The translations under genes and the position numbers were made by a program. The notes beneath the pieces were generated by a model. That model was not told the DNA's origin and made no database searches. It saw nothing but the letters and a program-made list of their open reading frames with translations. Shown here piece by piece: positions 24,959 through 36,700 of a stretch of DNA of 64,000 bases. Origin of the DNA: Eudromia elegans (taxonomy: Eukaryota; Chordata; Aves; Tinamiformes; Tinamidae); contig PTEX01000012.1 in assembly GCA_003342815.1 (NCBI GenBank), positions 1,831,961-1,895,960 of the forward strand, in the 5' to 3' direction. Numbering within the stretch: the stretch's first letter is position 1; each line of letters starts with the position of its first letter.

Positions 24959-26117
24959 CTCCATTGCCTCTATCTGGTTTTAATGACAATGAAATAAAAT
25001 CAATGTTCACTGGGCCTGTCTATGCAATTGCAATTATGCTGATGGGGTGTTTCACCTCTGCCTTTGAAATATGGATATTGCTATAGCCAGTAGGACAAAA
25101 ATATGGAAAACAATTAATGTAATGGTGAGTTGGAGTATGTTAAGAATGGCCATGCTGATCCAGTGCAGGGAGAGCGAAGCCCTTGCAAGCGTTAGAGTAG
25201 GCCTTATCTTCTAACCTGGAACTGCTGCAGGTAAAAAACGTGCCCCCTAACAACGGGCGATAATATTAAATAGAGTCGTGGATAAAAGGTGTCAGAAAAT
25301 AAATTGACCAATTTTGAACTAGGAGCAAGTGAATGAAATGTGGAATATAGGAAGACAGCGTAAAATACATCACTCCTAGGAAGCAGAAGTCTTGACAAAG
25401 AAATTATCATGTTTGTGACAATTTAAAGGAGATTATCTGACCCAGCACTATTTTGTGCGCAAAATGTGACCTAGCAGACCTGTTCTAGCTTGATTTTTAT
25501 TTGTTGGCTCTTTTTTTTTCAGTGTCAACGGGGAGCTTTGTCCATTGGGAACTGTTGACTTCGTTGGGATGGGACGGAGCTCCTGTTAGGCAGCGCGTTC
25601 CACTTCATTATTTGCTGAATGAGTCGCTAACGGCGGGTTAATTGGATGTGCGAGGAGAGATAAGAGAACGGAGGACTCCTGCTGAGCCTCGGAAATCTTA
25701 CCAAATCGTACAAATGGGGCAATGTTGACGTGGGTTACTTGAGAAGTGCCTTTTAACATGCACAAAATCTGGGTCTTTAGCGAGGGGAGCAAACCTACTT
25801 CTCGCTGTGTCTTTCCTGAGCAGCATCTTCCATTAATTTTGGCGCGGTCAAGTGTTCGGCAGCCCTGCCCACACACAGGGATCTGTCCCTTTCCCTCCCT
25901 CCCTCTTTGCCTCCGCTGCTCTAATAGGCTTGTCTGTAATTGTCGGAAAGCTCTCCCCGCGATAAAACCAGCCTTTGTCTCACTAAGTCTTAAAAATGCC
26001 TTGATTGGAGTGGGGTTTTTTTTTTTTTTTCGTTCCGAACGGGCTTGCCGTTTGAAACGCGGGCGGTTCCAGGTGCCTCGTCCTGCTCGGTGCAGGCGGG
26101 AGCCGCGGGGCGCGGGC

Positions 26118-26160
26118 AGGAGGAGGAGGAGGAGGAGGAGGGCGCCGCCGCCGCCGCCGC
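26118..26160 (+). repeat. (AGG)8 followed by (GCC)5 trinucleotide block in GRIP1 5' UTR
   Basis: Eight perfect AGG units run from 26118 to 26141. GCC units then run from 26144 to about 26160 and grade into further GC-rich sequence. The block lies about 180 bases upstream of the GRIP1 ATG, probably inside the 5' UTR or core promoter. Such tracts are often length-polymorphic and can form stable secondary structure in RNA. In the frame shared with GRIP1 it would read Glu then Ala runs, but no in-frame ATG lies upstream of the GRIP1 ATG within this open stretch, so coding is not supported. Confidence 0.85.
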
Positions 26161-26279
26161 GCCCGCCCGCCGGCGCGCAGGGCCCTCGCTGCGGGAGCCG
26201 CGCGCTCCGCCGCCGCGCCGGGCGTGCGGGGGCTGCAGCGGCGCCTCGGCCGCGAGGAAGCCGCCGCCGCCCGCGTGGG

Positions 26280-26342
26280 ATGCGCGCGGGCGCCGCGGCT
26301 GCGGGGCCGCCCTCGGCGGAGCGCGCCGGGCCGCGGGGATGA
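26280..26342 (+). CDS. Upstream ORF of 20 codons overlapping the GRIP1 start
   Basis: An ATG at 26280-26282 (G at -3, C at +4) opens 20 codons rich in Ala, Gly, Arg and Pro. It ends with TGA at 26340-26342. The GRIP1 ATG occupies 26339-26341, so stop and start share the four bases ATGA. If the transcript starts upstream of 26280, ribosomes translating this uORF would terminate exactly on the main start. That geometry is associated with termination-reinitiation or with uORF repression. The peptide is not recognised and need not be functional. That the uORF exists is certain from the sequence; that it is translated is inference. Confidence 0.5.
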   Translation: MRAGAAAAGPPSAERAGPRG

Positions 26343-26393
26343 TCGCCGTGTCGTTCAAGTGCCGCTGCCAGATCCTCCGGAGGCTTGCCAAAG
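26339..26393 (+). CDS. GRIP1: GRIP1 first coding exon (partial gene)
   Basis: The ATG at 26339 opens 18 complete codons reading MIAVSFKCRCQILRRLAK, plus the first base (G) of codon 19. A consensus donor follows at once (AAAG|GTAACG, GT at 26394-26395), so the intron is phase 1. From memory, this matches the N-terminus of vertebrate GRIP1 long isoforms, where the next residue is Asp, consistent with a GAY codon split after G. I recall Thr at position 17 in mammals; here it is Ala. The paralogue GRIP2 starts differently (no KCRC motif), which favours GRIP1. GRIP1 is a cytoplasmic seven-PDZ scaffold that binds AMPA receptor GluA2/3 tails, ephrin-B ligands, liprin and kinesin cargo partners, and is needed for Fraser-complex trafficking. 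None of the PDZ domains lies in this window. The ATG has G at -3 and A at +4, a moderate Kozak context. Location inside the main CpG island supports a first exon. Confidence 0.9.
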
Positions 26394-29300
26394 GTAACGC
26401 GCGCCCGCCTCCCCAGCGCCGCTTCCTTCGGATCCGCGGGCGGGCAGCAAGGAGCTCCCTGTGCGGGCGGGCTCGAGCGCTGAGTGTCCCGCGCTGCGGC
26501 CGCGTTGGGAGAACCGCGTCGGCGTGTGCCTGCCCTGCGCTTTCCTGCTTGTGTTTTAAGTGCTGAAGTTATTGTGGGGGGTAATCGGCTTGTGTTTGTG
26601 CTGGTGCTCCGAGGAGCCTCTCACGGGTTCACGCGTGCTTTGCACTGCCGGGAGCAGCTCACAGTGATGTGCAAGAATTGTATCACGGATGAGTTTCTGT
26701 GGGTTTAGGTGTAGGATCTATAGCCTTTCCAGCGCGCTTTCTGCGCGCGCTGTAGGTGCCAGAGCCGAGCGGTGCTGCATGCGCTGGGCAGCGGCAGCGG
26801 CGGGTGATGCTTCAGGGCTGCACCAGGATGCCTCGCTCGCAAAGTTGATTTGCCTCTTAGAGGAGCGTGTGGCTTAGGTCGCTGCAAGCCGCCCAGTCCC
26901 CAGATCTATAGCTCACCACTGGAAAACGCTGCTTGAGTCTTACTGTGAATCCTACCGTGATTATTAAAGCGTCGGTGTTAAAACGGGGCTGGTAAGAAAC
27001 CTGCCCCCTTCAGAAATGGACATAATCTAGTTTTATAAAAAGAAACTTTGAAAAATAGCTGTTACTATTTTCCTCCTCTCTGTAAAAAAGAAGGTTTTCC
27101 TGGTTTGTTTTGGGGTTTGGACTCGTGTTTTTGGGGTGCAAACTTCCCACATTATAGCAGCAGGCTGTGCCTGTAAAGGAGCAGCTTCCCGATTCCAGCT
27201 GGGGTTGGTAGTGTGAAACAGTTAATGGCCATTGCTGCGAAACTGTAAACACGTCCCCATGTAAATGAAACTATTTATATCAGCCTGGCTTGAAAAATTG
27301 GAAATCTTTGATTACTCAGCATTATAGCCCCCAAATCAATCAGTGCTTTATTTTGCAGATACATGGAAGAGTAAGATGTTAAAACGATGAGCTCAAGGAT
27401 AGGAAAAGAGAAAAACATCATAATCAAACTTATATAATGCATATTCCTGTTCTTTAGATTGCCGTATGGAGCCACCTTGTACAGAACGCATAGGAAATCA
27501 AATATTAATCATCCTTTCCTCTGCAGATTTGCATCTCTTTCCAATCTGTGCTGGATAATGACTGTTTTTCTCGTATGTGTAAGATGTTTCTATTTTGGTA
27601 GGTTTATTCCACATTTAGTAGGTTGAGAGTCAGTGTTCTCTCCTTTGCTGCTTTGAGTAGAGCAACCTTTTGTTTTAGTCTGCTGGTGTCTGCGAGGGAT
27701 TTTGGCACAAAAATTGCGTCTCTCGCTGATGAGAGTTGTTGCACTTTAGCACAGTTTCCTCTGGAACAGTCAATATTCTTATACATCATGGCCATCCTAG
27801 TCTTTTCACACTTCCATCATTCAGCCCTTTTTTTTTACCCTTTGAAATAATCTTGTCCTCCTTTGAGACTCGTCACTCCTCTCACTCCCACTCAAAAGGA
27901 ATGGACATGAAAACATTGGTGTTGGTTTTTAATACTAGTGAGCTTATGCTTGTCTTACTATTAATAGCCCCTAAAAAAAATAGGGGTGTGCATATATATA
28001 TTCTTCTGTAAGCATTCTTGTGTGCTGGGTTTGAGTCACCGTCCTAGTTCATATGCTGCTGGATTTTCACCATTTTGTGCAAAACCTTTGTTCTCTCCTC
28101 TAACTCCTGTTTCCCTTGGCCCTAGCTTCTTGGCTCCCGCTCACCCCAGCTTGTACCTGGTGGTGGCTTCCTTTCTCTTCCAGATTGCATAGATTATGGG
28201 ATTTGGTGCCTTCATTGGTTTCGTTTGGTATGAAGGCAGTTTTCCTTTTTCAGTCGTTTTCCCCAAAACTCCATCTCTGCTAGACTCTTGTCTTCTACAC
28301 CAATGCTGCACCTCTCCAAAACCCAGCTCTTCACTATCTCTCAGGCCTTGCCATGCTGAAAAGGACATGCTCAGAAGAAATAAGTATGCTCTGCACTTGA
28401 TTAATGTCTTGTATTTTTAATAAACGTTACACATGCAGTTAACCGAACATCAGAAAGTGGAAGTCTGTGTTTTCATTAGTATGTGTCTGTCTTTCTTCAT
28501 GCCTGCCTTGACAAACTAAGCCTGTAACTTCATTTCTTGTTCTTTCCGATAAGGATGTAAGCTGAAATGTCTCCCGTGGGGCATCCGGAGACTCTCCAAA
28601 AGATGTTTTTCCCAACAGGCAAATATTCAGACGATTTTTTTCTTTCAGAACAATCACGCTGCCCTTCTTGTGCTTCACCTTAACCTTTGGAAGCAAAAGG
28701 AGAGCTGTGTTTCTTTGGAGTGTTACACTTGGTTGAATTTTTTTCTAGAGCTCTCTGAAAAAACGCACTAAAGTGCTCTCAGTGCATTTCAAAGCCAAAG
28801 ACCACATAGTTTGGGGCATCATGGTGTTCACTCTGGAACCTACTGTCTGGCCTGATGCTTCTGTGTCTTCTCTTAGGCACTGAAGTCGGAACCTGCGTCG
28901 TTAAAACCTGTGATCTCAGTCCTCAGCTCCGGGTGGCCTGCGGACGTGAGCCCTGCTCTGTGCAGTGTGCTCAGACCTCCGCCGGTTCTAGGACGCATCC
29001 AGAACGCCCCAGTCTTGGTTTCTCATCTCCAGCAGGACCTCCTGCTGTCTCCTCTTCCCGTCGGGTCGCTCCCTGAAGGCTGAGGGCTCTTGGCTCAGCA
29101 TGTGGACCTCTCCAGCACCTGCCTTTCCACCTCCCTTCCGTGCTTCTGAAGCGTGCCTGCACCAGCCCCGCTTCCCTAAGTACAGCCCTAATTTACCCCA
29201 TCGGATGCAGCCTCTGCAGTTCAAAGTCACTCAGTCTCATACATATTAAAATCTGCCGGAGCTTTTCCTGACCATTTTCCACTGCATTAGTTTCCCTGTT

Positions 29301-30121
29301 CCCCTTCCTGGTCCATCCTCACCTCTGCAGTTGGCCTGGGTGCTCCTTTTATGCCGTATTGGCTCTTTTGCTGTGATGGCCACTGTGTCTGCTAAGGGTG
29401 CTGGGCATGGAAGGCTTTTGCTGTATTGGCAGTGTTTTGTCAGCTCTGCTTCCTTCTGGCAGAAGATGCAGCAAGCTGAGAGCACACGGTAATTATTCTT
29501 GCAGGAATTCCAAAATACTGCGAGTTTAGTTCCCTTCATGTGCATTGCTCTTTCTAGTACCTCGGCTGTCTGAGTCTCTTCTGGAGGCTCAGGTTTAATC
29601 TCTGTTTAGTTGTGCTCATCTATATATTTTGGGGCTCATATTTTATTTTTTTTAGTAATGTTGAGGTTAAAGTGGCTGAGCAGTGTTTTCTTTTAATTGT
29701 TTATCCCTTTCCTATCCCAAAAGAGAGAGAGAAGCCAAAGACCTGTTATAAAAGATCTGAAATGGTAGCCATTTCTGTGGATCTTGCTGTGACAAGACTC
29801 AGCTCATAGAGAATAATAACTTCTATTTGGACAATTAAAATTAAAGCCACATTTGAAGTTATAACCACAAATCTGCTCCTTTTTTAAAACTGCTTGAATT
29901 GCAGAATGTTGCATCACCCAGCAGAGAAATACTAGAACTGTTTCCTCTAAATTTATTTTTGTAGCACCTTGGGCACTGAGAGGTAGCTGTGCATGCCAGG
30001 GAGTCTGCGATAATCACTTAGACTGAATTTCCCTAGTATATCAAATTTGGAAACTTTACAACTGTATAATAGTCAGAAGTTTCTGAAATATGCGAGCCAG
30101 TCTGACTTACAGCTAAATGAA

Positions 30122-30439
30122 TCACTTCGTGGTTAAAAAATTGTCCTGCACGCAGTGCATGACGAAGCCTTGGCTATCAGTACACGTCTGGGCAAGGTAG
30201 GGTTTTCCCTCGATCAGCCCAGGAACAGGTCTTTCAGGAAGCTCTGCTAGTGTGTTTGTCTGCTGCATAAAGTCGCTTACGGAAATATGCTCCTCGTTGG
30301 AGGCAGGAATACATATTTTTGATATACCCAGATTGGTAAAGTTATTTTGGAGGTACTGTAATGGAAACGAAGCACTCAGATAGATAGAGACATCAGCTGC
30401 TGTTATGCAGTATATAGTATATAGTGGCCTGCCTTTCAC
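30122..30439 (-). other. Unrecognised coding-like stretch in GRIP1 intron 1
   Basis: About 106 codons are open on the - strand, ending in TGA. Composition is balanced, with acidic and Pro/Gly residues (for example PASNEEHISVSDFMQQ and PERPVPGLIEGKPYL). I count about ten CpGs in 318 bases, more than in neighbouring AT-rich sequence. An acceptor-like TTCCATTACAG lies inside it at about 30360-30370 on the - strand. The frame opens at GTG rather than ATG, with a stop two codons upstream. It could be a relic of a coding exon or retrocopy, a conserved non-coding element, or chance. I do not recognise the protein. Confidence 0.2.
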
Positions 30440-30726
30440 CCGTCAAAGCTTTACAGTGTATCTTCAAGATAATTTATTACCTGCTGCACATAAAGATCCT
30501 TTCTGCAGACATAGACTTTTCTGCTCCCAATATGTTCCCAAGACAGTGAGATAAAGCAAACCTACGGGTGGCGTCCCACACACCCCTCTGTGTGCCGGTC
30601 AGCAATCTAACCACTTGTGAGGGGCCTGAAATATCAAAGGGTGAACTCTGAATGTAGCACAGAGCTGCATGCAGTTATAATTTGCTTTCTGCACAAGCAA
30701 CTAAAACAGAAAAAAACCTAGATTTC

Positions 30727-30748
30727 TTTTTTTTTTTTTTTTTTTTTT
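30727..30748 (+). repeat. Poly-T run of 22
   Basis: This is the longest homopolymer in the window. On the - strand it reads as an A tail, but nothing recognisable precedes it. Shorter T runs of 15-18 occur at 17832-17846, 26016-26030, 35934-35949, 54834-54848 and 61162-61176. Confidence 0.95.
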
Positions 30749-33700
30749 AATTTAGATTTCTAGGCTATGCAGTATCTTATTCCAAACATGCCATTGTTCC
30801 AGGCAATTGGGCTTCTATGTTACCAGCCAGTTGTACACCAGCCACCTTGTCCACCAAGGTGCAGGGAAGGAAAATGACTACTGGAAGCAAAATCTGGAAA
30901 CTTCCTTTCCAGCTTGTGCGTAGGGACTTTGGGTCAGCTCAAGCCTTGCAAGCCTTCCTCAGCAATGGCCCTGGGCAGAAAGTCCCTAAGGAGATACAGT
31001 AAAGCCCATCGAGGAGACAAGTCTATCAATAAAAGAGTTTTCCTTTTAACCTCACTCTTTATTGGGGAAAAAAAGAAAGTACCTTGGGAAATGCATTTAA
31101 TTGTTCATTTTATTTTGTATTCAAAAATATATATATTATTTAAAGCCTTTTTTTCCAATGGAAATATAGCTGAAGAAAGGCCGTGTCACCTGCTATATGT
31201 CCCATAGCTGGTCAGTGGCAGTCTGGGTTAATCTCAGGCCTCCATAGCCCTGTGTCTGCGTTAAGGGTCAGGAAATAGTGCTGAAGTTGGTGCAGACTAT
31301 GAGAGAGGTGAGAAGACTGCATGATTCTTCTCTCCCAGGATTTTTTATTCCTCATCCAGGCTTTCTGATTTGCGCTTCGAATGCCTTTAGCCTGTTTGTT
31401 TTAAGAGTGCTTTGACATGGGAAGCCTCTACCTTGTGAGGGCGGAGAAGGACAAGGATTAATTTTTCTTAAAAAGATGTTTGTTCTGTAAGTGATGTTTT
31501 CCAGTCCTGCATATGTATAGAACAAAAAGAAGCGGATTTATTATATTTAATGAGTATTAGTCATTTGCTAACTTGTCTTTTTGTTCAAAAGAAGCCTTTG
31601 AACATACTGTTGTAAGAAGTAAGAGAGGGAGGAAAAGAGATGTTCCGCCTCTGCAGTAAGCTGATGGTAGTTCACAAGTTCAAGCAACATTTCTTCCCCA
31701 CTAATATATTCAATAAATGGCAAACTGTTTATTAATTATTCAGGGCATTCTAAAGTGCAGTGGTACAGTGGCATACTAACCAGTCTGTGCGAGGCTCTGG
31801 CAGGAGGAAAGGCATAAAAACCCTTCCAAAATCAAGCACACAGCACCTAAAGTGGTAGCACTGCTGCAGTCCTAATGATCCAGGAGAGGGTGTGTGGCAG
31901 GAATGCCAGGGAGAAGTTATCATTCGTGCTAGATAAGCTGGCATATTTTGGTGTAGAAACCCGTTAGGTGCGGAAAAGAAGCCACGAGCAATGATACAAA
32001 GAGATAGTAAGTCTATCTACGGCTATTAGCTTTCTGATAGTGCTGCTATCTGATATACCCGGTGTGGTATCTGTCACATGTATTAGGTTTAGGTGTCGTT
32101 TTAGTGTTTTTCCCAGCACTTTTGTGCCTGTGGGAGTTGAATCAGCTGCACGAATCCTCTACTGAGGACTTGCTGAGCCTTCCAGCAAGTATCTCAGACC
32201 TTGTCCCTTGCTCCCTGTCTGTACTGCGGGTCTACTCCTCAGTGTAATACATGGAATAAACCAGTGACCTGATCCGTTAAGGACCGATTGGTAGGAATTA
32301 AAAGCTGGTTGTTCTATATTAATGTTTATCCCCGTCAAATCAGAATCTGCAGTTATTCGCTAGCACTTCTTGGGATATTTTGCAGCCTTATGCAAGGGGA
32401 GGCTGAGGGTGGGAATGGTCCCTCGTTTCCCACGTTGCTGGGCAGGGTGGGAAGAAGAGCCCAGCTCTTGAGCAGGCTGCGTAACAAGCAGGACTCAGCA
32501 ATGAGTTTTGCAAAATCTGAGATACTGCAGAGAGTTAGAGCAGGCCTCTGCATTTGGGGCAGATTTCAGCCTTTCGGCTTTATCTGCCTCTAGGGAGTCA
32601 GCCCGGTCTGCATTTCTGATGCTACGCTCCAGAAAGACCGGATTTGTGCTTCCAAAGGTGTCAGGAATGGGAATGGGTGGCACCTTCTGCACCATCCAGC
32701 TGCGTCTCCTGCTCCCCCAGGCCCCATGTCCTTCTGTCCCTTGCACAGCGTGCCAAGCGCCCCGTCAAAGCTGGTTTGAGTGCCGCTGCCTTTTTATCTC
32801 CACTCCTCTTTTGGAGGGTTGCTTTAAAATATCATTCCTCTCATATTTCAGAGCCTTTTAAAACCCTTATCTTCAAGAGTTTGCCCCAGGCTAAGGTAAG
32901 GAAAAAGCTTCATCTCAAGAGTGAAGTGAAATTCAGAAAGCTGTGATTACGGAAGGTATTATGTCCCTGTTGCAACCTATACACCCTATTGCTTGGACCT
33001 GTGTCCAATTTTGGATTAATGCATTTGGGAATGGTGTATTTATTAGAAAAGGAGGCTTTCCAGGAAGTGTATTTCGGCATAAAAGCTGCTTGAGGGTGGC
33101 CCAAACACAAAGATGCGAGAGCAGACATGATCTGGGGGGAGGATTAACATCTCAGCTAACTGACTGCCTCTACCTCAGCCTCTCCATGTGGAATATTGAG
33201 TAAAAACCTCAGCTATTCAAGTAGCAGAATTGCTGCAACAGATTGGTAAACAGAACAGATAAAATACGCTTTGAATCTACAATACTTCTCAAGGAAACGT
33301 TTACACTTTCACTGGCCTATTACTTGACAGACGTATCTGGCAGCTGAAAGCGGTTCCCACACCGAGATGTCTTTGCTGGACAGGAGGCAGGTGGTGCAGG
33401 AGAGCCCAGCGCGGATCTGCAGAGTTTGCTCAGCTCGAGCACAGCCTGCCTCTATAACAAAGATGACATTTCCTGCCACTTTGTGAGGCCCAAGTTACTC
33501 TATCATTCTATTCAGCAGCAACAAGGAGTGCACATTTTTATTATTTAAAGTTTTTCCTGGCACATAATGAGTATTTTTTTTTCTTTAATTATATGCTTGT
33601 TTGCATGTACATAAATTTCTTTATATCTACAATCTTTTGCTCTTGTCCTAGCACCTATGGTCAAGACCTCATTTTGCTGCACCTAGACATAAATTACCAC

Positions 33701-36700
33701 AGTTCCCATTCCACTGAGCTAAATCTAGTAAGCAACTGGGAGAAGCCATAAAATGCTGAGTGAATAGGTGTTGTGAGTGCTTATTGTAAGTAAAATTGCC
33801 AGGCAAAAAATATCTTGAAAATAAAGCGAAATCGTGCACTTCAAAAAGAAACAAGCAGAAAGCTTAGAACCAATTGCTATTTTCTCAAGGAATGGAAAAG
33901 AGAGAAAGCAGGAATCCCACGTTGGCTGTATTTTGCCATTTTAAAGAATTTTCAATGATGGGAGCTTGCAATGAGGGAGCAGGAGGAACTCGATGAGGGA
34001 TTCCTTGGGATGCAGTCCAGGAGATGCTCTTGTCGCGTCTCACCTCCCGTTTTGCTCTGGCAGTTCTGTAGCACGGTGGTTAAGGTGCCCGAGGGCAGCG
34101 TTACGGAGCTCCCGAGGCGGCAGGGAAGCGTTGCAGGTGCCCGCAGGAGCAAGGAGAAGTGGGTGTGTGCAGTAAGAAGCCCCTGAACTCTCTTTGTAGA
34201 AGAACACGGCTCCCTCTTCTACACTCCCGTGTGCTGCTGTGTGTTGGGATGGTCCAGGTTCAGGCCACTGAACCATCAGCATGAGGAGTTTCAGCGAATA
34301 CGAGTCTGAGATTCACCCCTTGGGCACATATGCTGTGTAACGTTGGGGAGCAGCTGCTCGGTGTTGGCTGACAGCTGGCCTGAGCAGGCAACTATAGCTC
34401 CAGGGAGTGAGGCTGACTTCTCTTTTGCTGCCTCTGTGGCAGTAAAACAGTGTGGAGACCACCTTTGCCCAGAGACAGAAAATCCACATGCTCAGTCCCT
34501 CCTCCTGGTCAGCCTATAAACCCCGTCCTTGTTCTTCTTGGGCTTCACAAGTGGAGAGTTCAGCCTGATTGAACTGGCGGGCAGTGCACTCAGCACTGAG
34601 CTCTGCAGCTGCCTCCAAGGTTTTAATTCAGCCGTAGGTCAAGTGGTAGGTGATAGTTCTAGCCAAGGCAATTGGAATTCCATCTTTCACACGCGCCTTT
34701 CAAATCCGCTGTGCCCTGTACCACTGTTCTCTGCTTTTTTCCTTTATTTTTTGGGGAAAAGGAAGGAAAGACTACTAGAAAAGAGTACTTGCAGGTTTGC
34801 AAAGAAATATCTAGACAGAAGATACAAAAGCAGAGATGAGTCTAGATGGTCTGTTCTTTGTGGTTTCCCAGCAGTTTAGGTGAGTACCCTCCACATTTTT
34901 CCTGGATTCTGTCACTGCACAGCAGGGGATGTTGGAGGTTCTCAAGCAGCAGTAGCCACATGGGCCCCATGTCATTCTGAGGTGGTTTGCGTGGTGCAGC
35001 TGTGCAGGTGCCACAGCCTGAGCACCCCCCATCGACGTGCTGCGCTTTGCCAGTAGATCCAGTGATGACCTGAGCAGGTAAAAGAAGGTGAGGGAAGCAC
35101 ATCCAGGGAACAGCAGCGGGGTAGAGATGACTTTTAAGTTAATTTGCAGGTTCTTATTTCTGCTACATTTGCTTTTAAAATAGAGAATTTCATAGTTGGC
35201 TTTAGGGGGGAAGAATTAATAAAATAAAGTCAGGCCTGTAAAAAGGGAAGGTATGCTAGCATTTGGGGATTTTATGTATAGCAAAAGGTAGGAGTCTGGC
35301 AGTTAAATATCCATTATGGATAAAAGACTATTTTTTTTTTCTCCCATGAATTCTACATAGTTGTAATTTTATCCTTGCATGCTCTTGATACTGCTAAACA
35401 ATTATGGATAGCTGCAGCCTTGCTAGGAAGAAATGGGTCCCTTTCCACGGTGTTGCCCAACAGAAAGCTCCATTCCTTTTTGCTCATTCACTGATTGAGA
35501 AGTTTCTGTGCTTCAGATATCACTCAGGAATTACTCTGAAGCAAAAATACATAGGGTTTTTTTTCAGGTTTTTTTTTTTCCCCTCTTATATTTAATCATA
35601 ATTAGTTATAGAGTAATGAAGTGTACAAAACTTCCTTTGATATTTTCACAGCCAATGCTACTGTCCATGTTACCATGAAATGAAGCTAGGAGAGGAGTGG
35701 TACATTAGGAAGAAAGAGACTGACCTTGTTGTGATTTAGAAATAGAGAATAGGGCAGGCAAACAGCGCAGAGGAGGATACGGCCGTGAGCGCTGGCATCT
35801 CGGAAGGAAGGGGTTTTCCTGGGCCAGTGATACTGCTGAGCAAGCGTTAGGTTCCGAGGTTCTCCTGAGGCTCTGGGAATATCTTCCTGTTGGAACTGCT
35901 TTAGGTAAGGTTTTTACTGCAGTGAGGCTTTCCTTTTTTTTTTTTTTTTAACTCATTAAAAGAATCTTTGCACTGAGGGTCTTAATCAGGGTGCGCATAG
36001 CTCATTGAACTGGAGAGGTTCAATACAGCCTGAACAAGTAAGCTCTTTATTTACCACGCTGTGTAAAACCACAGCTCATCAGCTGCCATTCAGAGTAGTC
36101 TCTTCCCCATAACACAGCGATGCTGGCTGGCGTTTGTGGTGATTTCCCCAATTTGTCCCACAATGACTTTTTTGTGTACCCCTACAGTAAGTGACCTCAG
36201 CTTGATAACGTATTTTGACCATCGTGTTTTCAGGCATTTGAGTCACTTATGGTTATCAGAATGAATTTTCAGGCTTCCCTTTACTTTGTCAGTATAGTTT
36301 TCTACTTCTTCAGCTGACAAATAATAGATTTTTCAGCTATTCTGTTGATAGGATTTTGCTATATGACCTACTTTGAGAATCAGAACATGATTTAATTTTC
36401 CTTGATGTTCATTGGAGTTGATTGTGAGTTGCAAAAGAAGGAAAAAAAAGTAGTTTGAGCTAAGCTCTTTGTGTTGCTTGGCTAGAAACAGAGTATCTTT
36501 TCATGTAATGTGTTGAGCATCTACCCACCAGTCATGGGGACTTGTAATGTCCTGGTATCTGGAGCTTGTACCTTAACGGATGGAGACAGAGGAGGATGTG
36601 CTGATGTCAAGACAATTATGGTGAATAGCAGAAGGATGGACTAAGGAAAATCACTGTTCAGAAACAAGCCTTAGCACTGGCAGACTTAGGTAGATGTTGA

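Larger units (their letters stand above)
1..25859. other. DNA upstream of GRIP1, read as intergenic
   Basis: No exon of a recognisable gene was found on either strand. Open frames here are short, overlap on both strands, lack family motifs and often begin at non-ATG codons. The region carries CR1 retrotransposon copies, CpG-rich islets and candidate regulatory blocks, annotated separately. Outside those entries I see nothing supportable in: 0-3.5, 5.1-6.9, 7.5-8.8, 9.1-10.6, 11.0-11.9, 12.4-14.7, 16.7-18.0, 18.9-19.7, 20.0-23.8 and 24.1-25.8 kb. By human synteny the next gene upstream would be CAND1, but nothing of it is visible. An untranslated upstream GRIP1 exon within this region cannot be excluded. 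Confidence 0.55.
25860..26560 (+). promoter_or_regulatory. GRIP1 CpG-island promoter and 5' UTR region
   Basis: This is the densest CpG stretch of the window, roughly 26030-26560, flanked by AT-rich DNA on both sides. It surrounds the GRIP1 start codon and runs into intron 1. No TATA box is evident, as is usual for CpG-island promoters. A pyrimidine-rich segment (about 25880-25915) and a run of 15 T (26016-26030) lie just upstream. The transcription start cannot be fixed from sequence alone. The 5' UTR probably includes the AGG/GCC repeat block and the short upstream ORF annotated separately. Confidence 0.75.

Noticed and set aside
24014..24964. Faint resemblance of - strand frames to retroviral integrase- and protease-like peptides
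   Set aside because: The two resemblances lie in the wrong order for a retroelement, no catalytic triad is complete, and no LTR was seen. Treated as chance.
25990..26391. 133-codon - strand frame antisense to GRIP1 exon 1
   Set aside because: It consists of Ala, Ser, Arg and Pro runs mirrored from the trinucleotide repeats. No independent support.
32941..33200. Possible third old CR1 relic (a TGTGTCCAATTTTGG word)
   Set aside because: Only one short word matches. No collinear second match was found.
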